A stretch of DNA of 64,000 nt from Anaeramoeba flamelloides. Lineage: Eukaryota > Metamonada > Anaeramoebidae. Each line of letters starts with the position of its first letter. Positions within the stretch are counted from its first letter, which is position 1. The translations under genes and the position numbers were made by a program. The stretch spans positions 10,540,001 to 10,604,000 of the forward strand of contig JANTQA010000033.1 in the NCBI GenBank assembly GCA_027625915.1, written 5' to 3'. Below the pieces are notes generated by a model. That model was not told the origin of the DNA. It saw only the letters and a program-made list of their open reading frames with translations, and ran no database searches. Below, one piece after another: positions 10,901 through 21,687 of this stretch.

Positions 10901-13788
10901 AATTTCCTCCCTTCAAAATAAAAAAAAAAAAAAAAACATGTAATTTTTAAATTATTTAATAATATACTCTTTTAAACTAAATCTTTCAATTATTGATTTC
11001 AAATTATTATGTCTATTTTGTATAAAAATAAAATCGATTCCAAAAATTTTAACACACTCAAAATTAGTCTTTGAAAAAATAAAATCTTATTTAATAAATT
11101 CTAAAATAATTACCAAATTATAACCATTCACTAATTGAAATGTTAACACTTATTTATAAATTACAATAAACACAAAACAGAAAATAAATATTTATCAATA
11201 CAAATAGGATAAAAAAAATCTCAATTTTTTAAAATTATTGTTGTGGATTAAATGTTTGAAATATTTAATATGGTAAGGAGAGAATTTTGAAGTGACTAAA
11301 TTTGTGTCTTCTAATTCAAAGAGCATCTAGATATACGTCTAGGAACAATCATTAGAAGTGTTTAAAACTTAATTTAGTTTTCTAAAAATTTTGTATTTTT
11401 TCAAACATAATATTAAATCACGTTTAAGTTGTCTGCGTATTAATGTTTTTCTTTCTGAATATTTTTATCCAAATGAAAAAATAAAAATAAAACCAAAAAT
11501 AAAAATTGTTGTGGCCAAAATAATGAAACGGGCTGAGCAAAAAAAAGTATTGGTCAATTTGTTCAAATTTCACCAAAAATTGTTGATCAATCAAATTTTA
11601 CTTTCCATCAACTAATTGTATGTGATTTTTCTATTTAACTTTAACCTTATTCCAATCATTAGAAAAAAATTCAGATCTAACGAAACAGATTAAGTAATTG
11701 GAAAAAAGGAAATGAAAATTAAAACTTAAAAGATGAAAAAATGAAAAGAATAATTTTTCAAAAAATCAAAATTATTTCTAAATTGAATAAAGTGTAGTAC
11801 TGTTATTCTTTAAACTTTTTAAACTGTGTCCAAAATTTTGAAATTTGGATATTATGGAAAAATATTCAAATTATCACCATAATCAACTTTCAAATGGTAT
11901 TAATAGTAATTCTAACAATGGTTTTTACTCAAGTTTACGTTTTTTTTACTGCATAGTAATGTTAAAGTCAAATTAATAAAAATAAATATTGTCTCAGAGT
12001 CTAAAAGGAAGTTCTAAATTTATTTTTCATTTTAAATTGATATTTTTAAGATCTTTAATGTTTTTTTCATCCTAATGCGTAGAAAAGATATTTAGGCAAA
12101 TCGTAATAAAAAAATTTTCATTTATAAATTTGAAAATGAGAGTACTAAATAGACAATTCATATTGATGTTTGAGAATTCATTCTTTTAGATATTTATGAA
12201 AATTTTTTTTCAAGTCAGGAATTTCTTTTTTTAATTTAAGAATCAAATTATTTTATATGTTAATCTAATTATTATTCTTAAATAGTTAATTTGATGAACA
12301 GAGCTCACATTTTAATTCTTTTTCGAAAAAAAAAACAAAAATAATTCTTTTTTTGAAAATGACATCAAATAATTCTAATTTTGATTCCAATGATTAGTCT
12401 CAACTTGTTTCTTGTTTACATTCAGTTTTTCATCGAATAAAATCCCTCTCAAAATCGTTAAATTTAATAATTAATAATTTTTTTTTTTTATTTTCTTTTG
12501 AGTTTAATATTTCTCAAAAAAATAAATATTTGAGGTTTTTCTTCTTGGAATTTTAGTTTTAATCATCTTTTTGTCAATTCTGATGTTTTGATGATCATTC
12601 TTTATCAGAAAATTATTTTACTTTGAAATGGAATCAAAAGAATCTTTTTTTTTTTTAATAGAGTTTTGGTACCAAATAAAAAATTCTTTTATGGATTCAA
12701 TTTTCAGGCAAAAATAATTTTTGATGTTTTTGAAAAAATGATTCTTAAAAGGGACTTTAACAAGTAGAAAATGTTTAATAACAATTAATTCCATTTGGAA
12801 TCATTTTAATCTTATGATTCCAAATTTTAAATTTTTGAGATTCTAAAAATTCCAAAAATGGAATCATTTTGGGAACTCTTTTATAAATATTAAATCAATT
12901 TGTTTTTTCAAATTTTGTTTTTTTTATTTGTCTTCACATAAAAAGTACTATTAAAAAAAAATTACTAGTATCATAAAAAAGGCATAGATTGATCGTTTTC
13001 AAATTTTTGTATTTTTAAAACTTGTCTGCTCATAATTTTAGCTTGGTAAAAAAAGAAATTGAAATTGAATAGGAGAATGAAAATGAAAAAGAAGAAGAAA
13101 AAAAAAGAAAAGAAAAAGAAAAAGAAAGAAAAAGAAAAGAAAAAGAAAATGAAAAGAAAATAAAAAAAGAAAAAGAAACAATATACAAAAAACAAAAAAA
13201 AAAAAAAAGTAATTTTACTTTCTCTTCAGCAATCTCTGTCTCAAGTGTTTCAAGTTTAGATTTTTATTGCGATCTGAAGGAAATTAATTTTACCATCAAG
13301 AAGATTTTTGAATTGCTCTTTTAACTCTTTTGAACATGGAAAAGAGACACTATGCAAATACTCTGTACTAGTAATAGTTGCAACTTTTTCAAGTTTTTGT
13401 TTCCGACGAATTATTTCATTTTCAGTCAAGAATTGGAGTGTTTCTTCTCTTACCGAAGATGGCTTACGAGCTTCTTGGATCATTTCAAATTTAAATTCAT
13501 TCACAGAAGAGCCATAAAGATCAATAACAAAATATTTTAATCCCAATTTCTCCTGGCAATTGTTCTTAGCAGAGGTGTACTTCATCTGTTCTTTTACTTT
13601 GGTTCCTTCCCCTATATAACTGAGAAATGTCCATTCGTTTCGAAATTCTGTGTTTTTTGTGTCCAATTTATACAAAATATAACACCCTTTTTTGGGTTCA
13701 AGGAAATTATAAATCCCTTTGAAGTCTTCTTCTTCATTTTCTTTCACATTTATTTTTTTTGTGACCACTATTTGTTCTGTTTTTTTAT

Positions 13789-13850
<62 letters not shown>

Positions 13851-14104
13851 AAAATATTAAAAACAAGGGGAAAAAAAGTTTTTTTTTTTAAAAAAACAAA
13901 AAAAAAATTAAAGTAAAAAACCATTAACAATCTCAAGTTTAAAAGAACGTATTTCACTTTTTTTTTTTGCAGTTTCAAATTCTTGAATAAGCTCTTGAGA
14001 ACAAACAATTCCAGACACTTTGTAGAAGAAAGTTTATTAAAAAAAGAAAAAGGTTAGTCCATTGTTTTTGAAGGAAAAGGAAAACAAGAATTGGTGAATT
14101 TACT
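7967..14104 (-). CDS. TWF: Twinfilin, four exons with a 4.9-kb intron
   Basis: Twinfilin binds actin monomers and caps filament barbed ends through two ADF-homology domains. Proposed exons, minus strand: 14104 (first base of a split ATG), 14017-13922, 13776-13219 and 8331-7967. Exon 2 starts M-SGIVCSQELIQEF, matching the twinfilin N-terminus. The exon 2/3 junction gives LEIVN|EQIVV, matching human SIENEQLVI. Exon 3 carries the rest of ADF-H 1 (GCYILYKLDTKN, EWTFLSYIGEGTKVKEQMKY) and the start of ADF-H 2. Exon 4 completes ADF-H 2 (TRYIFWVYNH, ILYSTVKSSLL, FLFEELYP) and the basic tail FTKPKRPGRGKRKL, which corresponds to the twinfilin tail that contacts capping protein and phosphoinositide. The exons total 1020 nt (340 codons), but a local frame change occurs after LQIAIK near 13265 (A5 run): the shifted frame reads SKLETLETEIAEEK up to a GTAAAA donor, leaving the last junction out of phase. 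Two compensating indels or partial decay are possible. Family assignment is firm; the exact first and third junctions are not. Confidence 0.87.
9123..9395 (-). pseudogene. Fragment resembling the palm/motif C region of a family B DNA polymerase
   Basis: The minus-strand open frame of about 90 codons contains LPFYSDTESL, close to the (Y)SDTDS metal-binding motif C of family B polymerases. About ten residues later comes ENPLFELYLNGLKMKMEY, resembling the PL...LG-x-K-x-E segment of protein-primed polymerases (linear plasmids, Polinton/Maverick-type elements), and then KIEKKYRF, resembling the K-x-Y block. Motifs A and B are not visible in the adjoining DNA. It lies inside the twinfilin intron, so it would be a mobile-element relic. 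Only one short stretch supports it, and AT-rich DNA can mimic such motifs. Confidence 0.35.
9759..9981. mobile_element. MITE with CACACTCTCGGATCA terminal inverted repeats
   Basis: The 223-bp element has ends CACACTCTCGGATCACATA/TAAGGCA and TGCCTTA/TTTATGATCCGAGAGTGTG, inverted copies of each other over about 26 bp. The interior keeps further complementarity (GGCACACAAA versus TTTGTGTGCC), so nearly the whole element can fold back. No open frame is present. It lies in the twinfilin 4.9-kb intron. The size and structure fit a miniature inverted-repeat transposable element. Confidence 0.7.
10020..10890. repeat. Palindromic AT-rich repeat array, copy 2 (largest)
   Basis: Roughly 40-50-bp units built on AAATAAATAGAAAACTCAAA and CCTAACGAAAATCTATTGAT are repeated in direct and reversed orientation. 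For example, GTGAAGTATTCTAGGTTTTT at about 10636 is answered by AAACCTAGAACACTTCAC at about 10748-10765. Neighbouring units can therefore form hairpins. No coding capacity is seen. It lies within the twinfilin intron. Confidence 0.7.
11345..11845 (-). mobile_element. ~530-bp dispersed repeat family, inverted copy
   Basis: In reverse complement this matches the copies at 16035-16570, 47010-47540 and 60470-61000. Shared landmarks are the core around TTGATCGATCAA (here TTGATCAATCAA), GAAACGGGCTGAGC, CAGATCTAACGAAACAGATT and the end AAACTGTGTCCAAAATTTTG. An open stretch beginning MKRAEQKKVLVNLFKFHQ is partly shared with the other copies once frame differences are allowed, so the family may derive from a transposon with a short coding part. 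Confidence 0.6.
13790..13848. repeat. A59 homopolymer in twinfilin intron 2
   Basis: An uninterrupted run of 59 A on the plus strand is, on the coding minus strand, a T59 tract just upstream of the GATAAAAAAACAG acceptor of the 145-bp twinfilin intron. It would act as an extreme polypyrimidine tract. Its true length is likely to vary or to be misassembled. Confidence 0.9.
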
Positions 14105-14696
14105 TTGGTAATAAAAAAGATATTTTTGCAACAAAAAGGAAAAAAAAATGATTTTTGAAAGATCAAAATCAAAGAACTGAAAGTTTCTAATTGTCTGATT
14201 GTCTTCCAATTAATTCAAAATTGAAAATCTTGAGTGGGGGGTTCTACTTTAAACACATTGTTCATTTAAACTTGGTACCACAGATGATGAATAAAAAAGA
14301 TAATATTTGTTTCTTTTTTATACAAGATCTAAACATTAACCAATCAAATGATCAACCAAACCAACAGTAAACAATAAGTAAATACTAGGTGGGTTTCTTA
14401 AAGTTTTTACCATGTAAAAGAAATTCTAAAATGAAGGATCAAATTTAAAATATAGTATTGAAAATATAACATATAATGAAAAAAAATCCCAAAACAAGGA
14501 TTTTTTTATTGTGAGTATTAGGAAAATTGTTAGGTAATTACAAATATTTTAAATCAAATCCTTTTAATAACCAAATTTTTTTATTGTTCCTAGTAATAAA
14601 CCTACTTAAAGTTCACTAAAGTAGGTTTTCTATAGAGTACTGTATAATTATTTGATAGCAAAAAGTAGATCTACTTTTTTTTCGAAAAAATACTTT

Positions 14697-14880
14697 AGTT
14701 CCACTTTTTAAGGTACAAACTTTCAACGAAATTTAAGGCACAAAAAATCTCAAATTAAAGCACAAAATTCAATTCTCAAGAAAAATAAATTTAGAAAACA
14801 AACCAAATTTTGTACCATAATTTGAGATTGTTTTGTTCCTTAAATTTTGATGAAAGTTTGTACTTTAAAAGTGAAACTGA
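14697..14880. mobile_element. Tc1/mariner-like MITE, copy 1
   Basis: The terminal inverted repeats AGTTCCACTTTTTAAGGTAC... and ...GTACTTTAAAAGTGAAACT extend inward through AAACTTTCAAC/GATGAAAGTTT and ATTTAAGGCAC/GTTCCTTAAAT, with a further ATCTCAAAT/ATTTGAGAT pair, making an almost complete hairpin of about 184 bp. It is the same family as 21510-21687 and 54417-54615. No coding capacity. Confidence 0.7.
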
Positions 14881-16034
14881 CTTTAAAAACCAATATAATT
14901 TTTCTAAAATCATTATCCTATTTGTTTTAATATTTGATTAATCATTTAATAAAAAAATGTCAAAGGGGTAATCGTGGTAAAACATAATTTTTAATTGAGG
15001 AACCTTACTGAAAATTAAAAGTAATATTAATTCAAAGAAGGTGATAATTAGCATCATATAATAATTCTATTCATTATTTCCACTTGGGTGAGTAAAAACA
15101 AATTAAATCCGTTTGATTATCAAAATTTTTAGAGAGTCTTTTATGATCTCACAAATATGCAATTATTTTCAATTAATTATAAATAAGAAAACAAACAAAG
15201 AAAAACTCTTAACCAAGGGAATATTATGAGAAAAAAAAACTGTTATTGTTACAGTATCTAGTCTTTGTGTTTCATCATTTATGCCAAGTTTTATTAAATT
15301 ATTTTGGTTTTGGAATTCAGGAATAATACATTTTATAATATTTTTTTTTACTTTTTTCCCCATATTGTAGATGTTTTTACTTTTTTACTCAAGTTCTTGA
15401 TTTAAAAAGGAAATTTACAAAAAATTATGTTATAAAAAAAATTTGAAAAAAGAAAAACAAAATCTTTTCAATATTTTCAATTTGTAAATTTTCAAAATAT
15501 AATTATTCTCTTCTTATTTTCATTCAAAACTTTTAAATATGAACAATTGTTTAGTATAACAGAATCTATTTGACTAAAAAATAGTATATTTGGGATTATT
15601 ATCACTTATTTTGCAAACTGATTCCACCTTTTCAGATACTAATTTCTATTAAATTGTTTTACCCAAATTAAATAGAGATATGTAAAAAAATGTTTTTGCC
15701 AATTACATAGATTTGAATGATCCTGTATATTTTCATATTAAACATATTTCAAAATAAAGATTCCTTATTTGGAAATAGGTTAAAAAAAAAAAAAAAAAAA
15801 AAAATCGAGACTAGTCCCTTAAGGGAGTAGCTACACCATAAGACATGATAAAAATTTGAGAGAGATATGATAAGAACATTTTATTTTAGTGCCGTGTGAT
15901 CGTAGATTCTCTAAAAAATTTTTTTAAAAAATTATTTGATATTTTAATTTTAGTCATGTTGAACAATTAAAAAATTGAGATTATATTGATAAAATAGTTT
16001 TTTTTTTTTTATTATTTTTTTATTAAAATAAACT

Positions 16035-16570
16035 TAATTCGATTAATTTGGACATAGTTTAAACAGTTGGAAAAATAACAATATCATACTTTACATCCAA
16101 TTGGAAATTAATTTTAATTCAACAAACAATTTCATTTTTTGTGTTTTTTGTTTTTGTTTTCATTTTCAATTTTTCAGTTACTTAATCCGTTTAGTTAGAT
16201 CTGGTATTTTTTTTTAGATGGTTGATAGATGGTTACAGTTGAGTTTTTTAAATTGAAAAATCCACATATAACTAGTGAATAGTATCTTATCATTTGATCG
16301 ATCAACTATTGTTGGAGTAATTGTAACAAATCTACCAATACTCTTTCATTTCAGCTCGTTTCATTTTTTTTTGGACACACTTGTTTTGATTTTTTTGTTT
16401 TATATTGTTTTCTTATATTTGGATGAAAAAGATTACTTAAAATACCCTTAATACTATGCTACTTAAATATGGTTTTATATTACGTTTGGAAAAATACAGT
16501 AAATTGAGTTTTTTGTTCCCTATTTTTGATTTTAGATGTGTCAAAATTTTTGGAATGGGGTTTAGTTTTT
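16035..16570 (+). mobile_element. ~530-bp dispersed repeat family, copy 2
   Basis: It begins near GGACATAGTTTAAACAGTTG and ends GTGTCAAAATTTTTGGAATG/GGGTTTAG. It shares with 47010-47540 the blocks TTACTTAATCCGTTT, AGATCTG, ATGGTTGATAGATGG, ATTTGATCGATCAAC, TACCAATAC and CTCGTTTCATT. The ends of the family form an imperfect inverted repeat (TTCCAAAA-TTTG-ACACA), consistent with a non-autonomous DNA transposon. Confidence 0.65.
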
Positions 16571-17557
16571 TTTTTGGGAGAAGATAATTTCAGATTCTTA
16601 GAATAAAAATTATAGCTATTTTGTGGTTTAAACTTTGATAACATATAATCATATTCACTTCTCATATTCCACTAAACCCAACGATTTAAAAGCCTAACAA
16701 GTAATAATTTGACTTAATTATTCTAATTTTGGAATCTTCTAGCTATTTAAGTCCCATTTATGTTTCCTTTTATGATTCTCTCAATTGTAATATTGTTGTT
16801 CTTTTTAAACAAAATCCATTAATCCCCAATGCCACTAATAAAAAAATATTTCTAATTGCTTTATGTTGTCAGGATTAAAAAAAAGCTCAAAAATGATGTT
16901 AAATTAAAAATGAAAAAATTAAATGCCAAAATAGAATGTTGAGAGAAGGATAAAAGATAAGTTATTCAACATTTGAAACACTATTTTTTTGCAATCCAAC
17001 TCAACATTCTATTGTGGCAGATTTCTTTGAGACTTTGAAAAAAAAATTTAAAAAATCTAATGAATGAAGTACTTTAAATAATAAAAATCAAGTGAGGTAC
17101 AATCAGAGTAAAAAATGTTATTTTCTGATTCTTTTCAGAATTGCAAAAAAAGTGAAAAATTTTTTCTTTACCAGCTACTCTCTTAAAGTACAAAAATTTT
17201 CTCAAAATTTAAGAAAGAAAAAAATTTCTAAATTAAAGAAAATAATTGGAGTTATTGAACAATAATTTGTGTATTAAAAAAACTCTAAAAAAATGTACCT
17301 GAATAGTTGAGTTTTATTCGTGTTAAAAGATAGGGTTTGGTACTTGTTAAAGAGTTCCCTATTACCAATCAAAAACAAACAAAATGTGAGATCATGTTCG
17401 ATCTCCAAAAATCAACAATCTTTATAGAGGGCGCATTTAGAAAAAAGCATCAAAAGTGAAACACTCAATTTCTAATTTGAATCATAATGAGTTATAATTT
17501 TGAATACAACTGTGTTAGTTTTGAAGTGTCATTCTTTGGCATTCTACGATCTCAAGA

Positions 17558-17930
17558 TTTTTATTTCATGTTTTCTATTTCTATAATCAATTGTTTTAAT
17601 CTAAAGAATATCATCAAATCCTTACTTTTTCAAATATAGTTGAAGTTACAATATAACAAAAATTCTTTTTAGAATTAAATTAAATTGATTGTGTTCTTAA
17701 ATGAAAAGTAATTGTTTTGAAGAGGAGTAATAGCTTTTGAAGCCCCCAAATTACAACCAAGTAGACAATTTTTATTTATGTTTTCTATTTGTATAATCAA
17801 TTGTTTAATAAAGAAGATCATCAAATCCTTACTTTTTCAAATATAGTTAGTTACAATATAACAAAAAATTCTTTAAAATTGAGTAAATTGATTGTGTTCT
17901 TAAATGAAGCTGTTGTTTTGAAGAGAGAAG
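17558..17930 (+). repeat. Imperfect tandem duplication, two ~170-bp copies
   Basis: The segment 17558-17730 is repeated at 17769-17930 with small deletions. Both contain TGTTTTCTATTT, TATAATCAATTGTTT, ATCATCAAATCCTTACTTTT, ATATAACAAAAA and TTGATTGTGTTCTTAAATGA. The period is about 211 bp. It lies 350 bp upstream of the SDR gene and has no coding capacity. Confidence 0.75.
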
Positions 17931-18282
17931 AAATTAGCAAGCCTTTGGAAATTTAAAAAAAGATACAACTAATTTGTTTACTAAGGAGAATTTTGAATTT
18001 TTTGAAATTGTATGACAATTCTTTTTTTTGTTACTGAATTTTTTACTCAACTTTAATTGAATTTTTTTTTTTTTTTTTATTATTTGAATTTTTTTCAAAA
18101 TATTCATTTTTTTCATTTCTTATTTTTTTTAACAAGTAAAACAATTTTTTTTTTTTTTTTTGAAACTTCTCTTTGCAACCTATTCACTTCTTCTTCTTTT
18201 TTTTTTTTATTTATTTATTTTTTTTTTTTTTCTCCTTTATTTAAAATTTAAAAGAAAAAAATTTATTTACGCTTACTAGACA

Positions 18283-19782
18283 ATGTCTCGACTTTTAATT
18301 CTTGGAGGAACTGGTTTCATTGGAAGAAATCTTGTCAAATACTTAGTTGACAATAATTGTTGTTCAAAAATTAAAGTAATTGATAAGCAATTCCCAGCAA
18401 TTGCATATTTCTCTGAAGAAATCACAAAAGCTTTTGAAAACGAAATTGTTGAATTTAAACAAGGAAATCTTAACAGCCCAAGTAATTATCTTTTTATTAT
18501 TTTTTTTTTTTTTTTTACAATTTTTCTTTTAATTTTTTGTAATTTAATTCACCACAATTTTGTTTTTTATTTTCTTCATTTTTGCAATAAAAAATGAAAA
18601 AAAAAATAAATAAATAAAAAAAAAAAAAAAAAAAATTTAATCTTTTCAAAGCGTCCATTGAAAAATGTTATGAAGATCCAGATGGTGGTTGGGATTGTGT
18701 TATCAATCTTGCAGGTGAAACAAAATACGGACAAACAGCTGAAGTCTATCAAGAAAAAACCCTTGACGTTTCTCTCAAATGTGCCAAGGAAGCAGTCAAA
18801 AGAAAAGTACCAAAATATATTGAATTCTCAACTGCACAAGTCTACAAGGCAAACAAGAAAATCTCAAATGAAGAGGGTGACATTAAGCCATGGACAAGAC
18901 TTGCTACTTCAAAACTTGAATGTGAAGAAAAATTAAAAGAACTTGGTCTTCAAAATTTAATTATTGTCAGACCATCTGTTGTTTATGGACCAGGAGACAT
19001 TTTTGGAATTTGTAAGATCTTTTCCAATATTCCAATTGTTTTTTTTTTTTTTTTAATTTTTTTAAAATTTTTTTTTTTTTCTCTTTTTGTTTTTTAAATT
19101 TTTATTACAGTTTCTTCCTTTTCTAACAAACCAATTTTTTCTTTTGCCGAACTAAAAAATTTATTTTTCTTTTTTTGTTTTTTCAAAATTTTCCATTCTT
19201 TTTTTACTTTCTTTTCACAAAAAAAAAAAAAAAAAAAAAAAAAAAGCCCCAAGAATCATCACAGCAGCTGTTTATAAAAAATTAGATGAAAAAATGAAAT
19301 TTTTATGGAACGGAGATCTTCGACTCAACACTGTCCACGTTTTTGATGTCTGCTCAGCAATTTGGTTGTTGGTTCAAAAAGGAGAAAATGGAAAAACATA
19401 CAATTTGTGTGACAAAAACGACACAACGCAATCGAAAATCAATGTCCTCCTCGAAGAAATCTTTGGAATTAAGACTGGCTTTATTGGAAAGGTCATGTCC
19501 AACCTTGCTAAAGTAAACATGAAATCAGTGACAGAGGATGTCAATGAAAAGCATCTCGAACCTTGGGCCTCTCTTTGTAAAGAACACGGAATCCTCTCGA
19601 CTCCTCTTACCCCATACCTCGATCAAGAATTGTTGTATAACAATCCTCTTTACGTCGACGGTTCCAAAATTGAATCAGATATTGGCTTTGAATACAAACA
19701 CCCTAAAATGACCAAAGAATTATTAGAAGAACAAATTAACTACTTTACAAAACTAGATTTATTTCCTAATTTATGGAAATAA
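18283..19782 (+). CDS. Extended/atypical SDR, NAD(P)-dependent epimerase/dehydratase-like, three exons
   Basis: Exons 18283-18481, 18652-19011 and 19247-19782 join in frame to 364 residues. The introns are GTAATT...TTCAAAG (170 bp) and GTAAGA...AAAAG (235 bp). The N-terminus RLLILGGTGFIGRNL carries the Gly-x-x-Gly-x-x-Gly dinucleotide-binding loop (8-14). Further SDR landmarks are INLAGETKYG (84-93), EFSTAQVY (124-131), the active-site-region lysine in LATSK (Lys154), IIVRPSVVYGPGD and NTVHVFDVCSAIWLLV. The catalytic Tyr expected four residues before Lys154 is Leu150, so chemistry may differ from classical epimerases or be lost, as in structural SDR relatives such as NDUFA9. No transmembrane segment or targeting peptide is obvious. 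Substrate unknown. Confidence is high for the fold and moderate for catalytic activity. Confidence 0.88.
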
Positions 19783-20150
19783 TTAATTCAAATAAGGTGT
19801 ATTGAAAATCATCAATCAATTAATCTCTTATTCTTCTTTTTTTTCTTATTCTTCTCTTCTTTTTTTTTTTTTTTTTAGTTTGATTGAAATTTGATTTTTA
19901 AATTCAAATTAATTGAATGTTTAAATATTTATTCTATTTTATAATTTATTAATTTAAAACTTGTATTTTGTGCTAACCAATACAAGAAAGAAAAACGAAC
20001 AAAACTCTACCAAACAATAAAAATTAAACTCTAAAAACAGATTTAAAATTCTATATTTTATTTCCAATTCTCTTTTTGAGTTTTTTTATTATCAAAAAGT
20101 GAAAAATTGTTTATTATTTAAATTTTGTTAAAGTTTTTTGTTTTAAAAAA

Positions 20151-20264
20151 GTGTGGGATCATCCTTCAAATGTGGATGTAGAGGTTGAGACTGGAGTGTT
20201 AGGAAAGTACCTTTTTAAAAATGTTTTCGCCTTATTGAAACACAAAACTTTAGAAAAGTGTTAA
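20151..20264 (+). pseudogene. Relic of an ABCC-type transporter nucleotide-binding domain
   Basis: A 37-codon open stretch has much more balanced codons than its surroundings. It contains WDHPSNVDVEVE, then GKYLFKNVFALLKHKT, and a stop three to four codons later. This follows the ABCC Walker B/D-loop pattern DDPLSAVDxxVGxxLFxxxxxxLLxxKT, with a four-residue interruption after DVEVE. Walker A, signature and H-loop are absent nearby. It is best read as a captured or decayed fragment. The match is short and could not be confirmed by search. Confidence 0.4.
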
Positions 20265-21509
20265 TTCTGATCTGATAATAAAAAAAAAGTTTTCTCTCTT
20301 TTAAGGTTTACTATCCCTGGAATTTGAAAAAAGTTTATCTTGTGTAGGGTGTAGTGGCTTTTTAATTTCAGGGTTTGTATACCTTAATATGGCTATATAA
20401 CTCCAATAAAAATTAAAAATTTTAGAAAATAAATAAAAATTATTCTGATATAAAACTTGAAAATTAGTTTTGAGATGAGTCTTAGATAAAAAAATACTGT
20501 TTTTTTTTTTATTTAAACCATCAAATTAGGGCGTGTAAATTAAACATAGTTAGATATGTTTGACCTTTATTAAAAACAGTAGCAATAATACTTGTAATGA
20601 TAATAATAAATGGGGTGTTTGGAAAGGGGAATTGATTGTGTGTATTTTATTCGTAAAGGAGCTCTGGTATAGTTGTTTTTTGGTTTTCTTTATTTATAAA
20701 TAGGTGGTTGGTTATTGATTTCAGAGACCTTCTGTGGTTTTTTGGTTTTTTTTTTTTTTTTTTTTTCTTTTTTCTTTAGAAACCTAGTCTCTATTTTTTT
20801 TTAACCAATTTCTAAGATTGTGTACTAGAAATATGTTTAATATTAATAAATGAAAAAATGGTTTTTCAAATCTCAGTATTGATTGGCTAAAAAAAGTATC
20901 AATCTATTAAATTTAGGTAAAAAATTTAAAAGAGAATAGTCCTTAAAGGAAAAATTTTTTTCTTGGTGTTTTCTTGTGTTTTTCTGTTTATTTGGAGAAT
21001 CAATAAATTTGTCATCTGAAACTGAAAGTTCTCATGAAAACTGCGATATCTTTTCCAAAATTCAAAATAATTAAGTATAATACAGTGTTTTCTGCATTCT
21101 TTTTGATTCTAGGAAGGTTGGTAACTCGAAGGAAATTTGGGGATAATCCACAACACTTGATGAAACTTTCCTAATTTCTATGTTTTTTGTTAAGAAATTT
21201 TAATAATGATTAATAAATATATGTACTCTTTTACAAGTAGTAAGATAACAAAATTGGGTTTTTTATTATAAGAAATTATTCAATATTATTATTTGTTATT
21301 CTTTTTATATTGTTTTCTTTTGGGGTTGTGGGTGGGTGGGGGGGGTATTAAATAATTTAAAAAATTCTGTTATTATTTTTTTAGATTTAAAATATAAAAA
21401 TAAATAAACTTGTTTTGTTTTTATTTCTTCTTGAGATTGCTTTATTTTTTGACTTTCTTTTAATACATAATAATTCGCATTGTTTTTACGACTTGAAGAT
21501 CTTGAAGTA

Positions 21510-21687
21510 CAGTCAGTTTCAGATTTAAAGCACAAACTTTCAACAAAATTTAAGGCACGTAAAAGATCTCAAATAATGGGCACAAAATTTGGATTTATTT
21601 TTTTACAAATTATTTTACTAGAATTTGAATTTTGTTGTGGACCTTAATTTTTGTTGATGTTTGTGCCTTAAAAGTAAAACTGGCTGT
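21510..21687. mobile_element. Tc1/mariner-like MITE, copy 2, with TA target-site duplication
   Basis: The ends CAGTCAGTTTCAGATTTAAA and TTTAAAAGTAAAACTGGCTG-type sequence are inverted repeats, directly flanked on both sides by TA. Interior blocks CAAACTTTCAACAAAATTTA and AAGGCAC match copies at 14697 and 54417. The TA duplication and CAGTCAG ends indicate mobilisation by a Tc1/mariner transposase. Non-coding. Confidence 0.72.

Larger units (their letters stand above)
8332..13218 (-). other. Giant intron of the twinfilin gene
   Basis: The intron is 4,887 bp between a GTAAAATTAC donor (read on the minus strand from 13218) and a TTTTTATAG acceptor at 8340-8332. It contains a possible family B polymerase fragment (9123-9395), a 223-bp MITE (9759-9981), a palindromic repeat array (about 10020-10890), an inverted copy of the 530-bp repeat family (about 11345-11845) and a purine-rich tract at 13080-13190. 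The rest is AT-rich DNA in which I see nothing else. Confidence 0.7.
14105..18282. other. Intergenic region between twinfilin and the SDR gene (divergent 5' ends)
   Basis: The twinfilin and SDR genes diverge here, so both promoters lie in this 4.2-kb stretch. It contains a TA-type MITE (14697-14880), a copy of the 530-bp family (16035-16570) and an imperfect tandem duplication (17558-17930). Two segments (about 14330-14470 and 15600-15830) have diverged partners near 57.8-57.9 kb (inverted) and 56.5-56.7 kb. I see no other gene. Confidence 0.6.

Noticed and set aside
12971..13195. Phe-rich open frame on the minus strand
   Set aside because: It is the translation of a GA/CT-rich tract in the twinfilin intron; low complexity and no conserved pattern.
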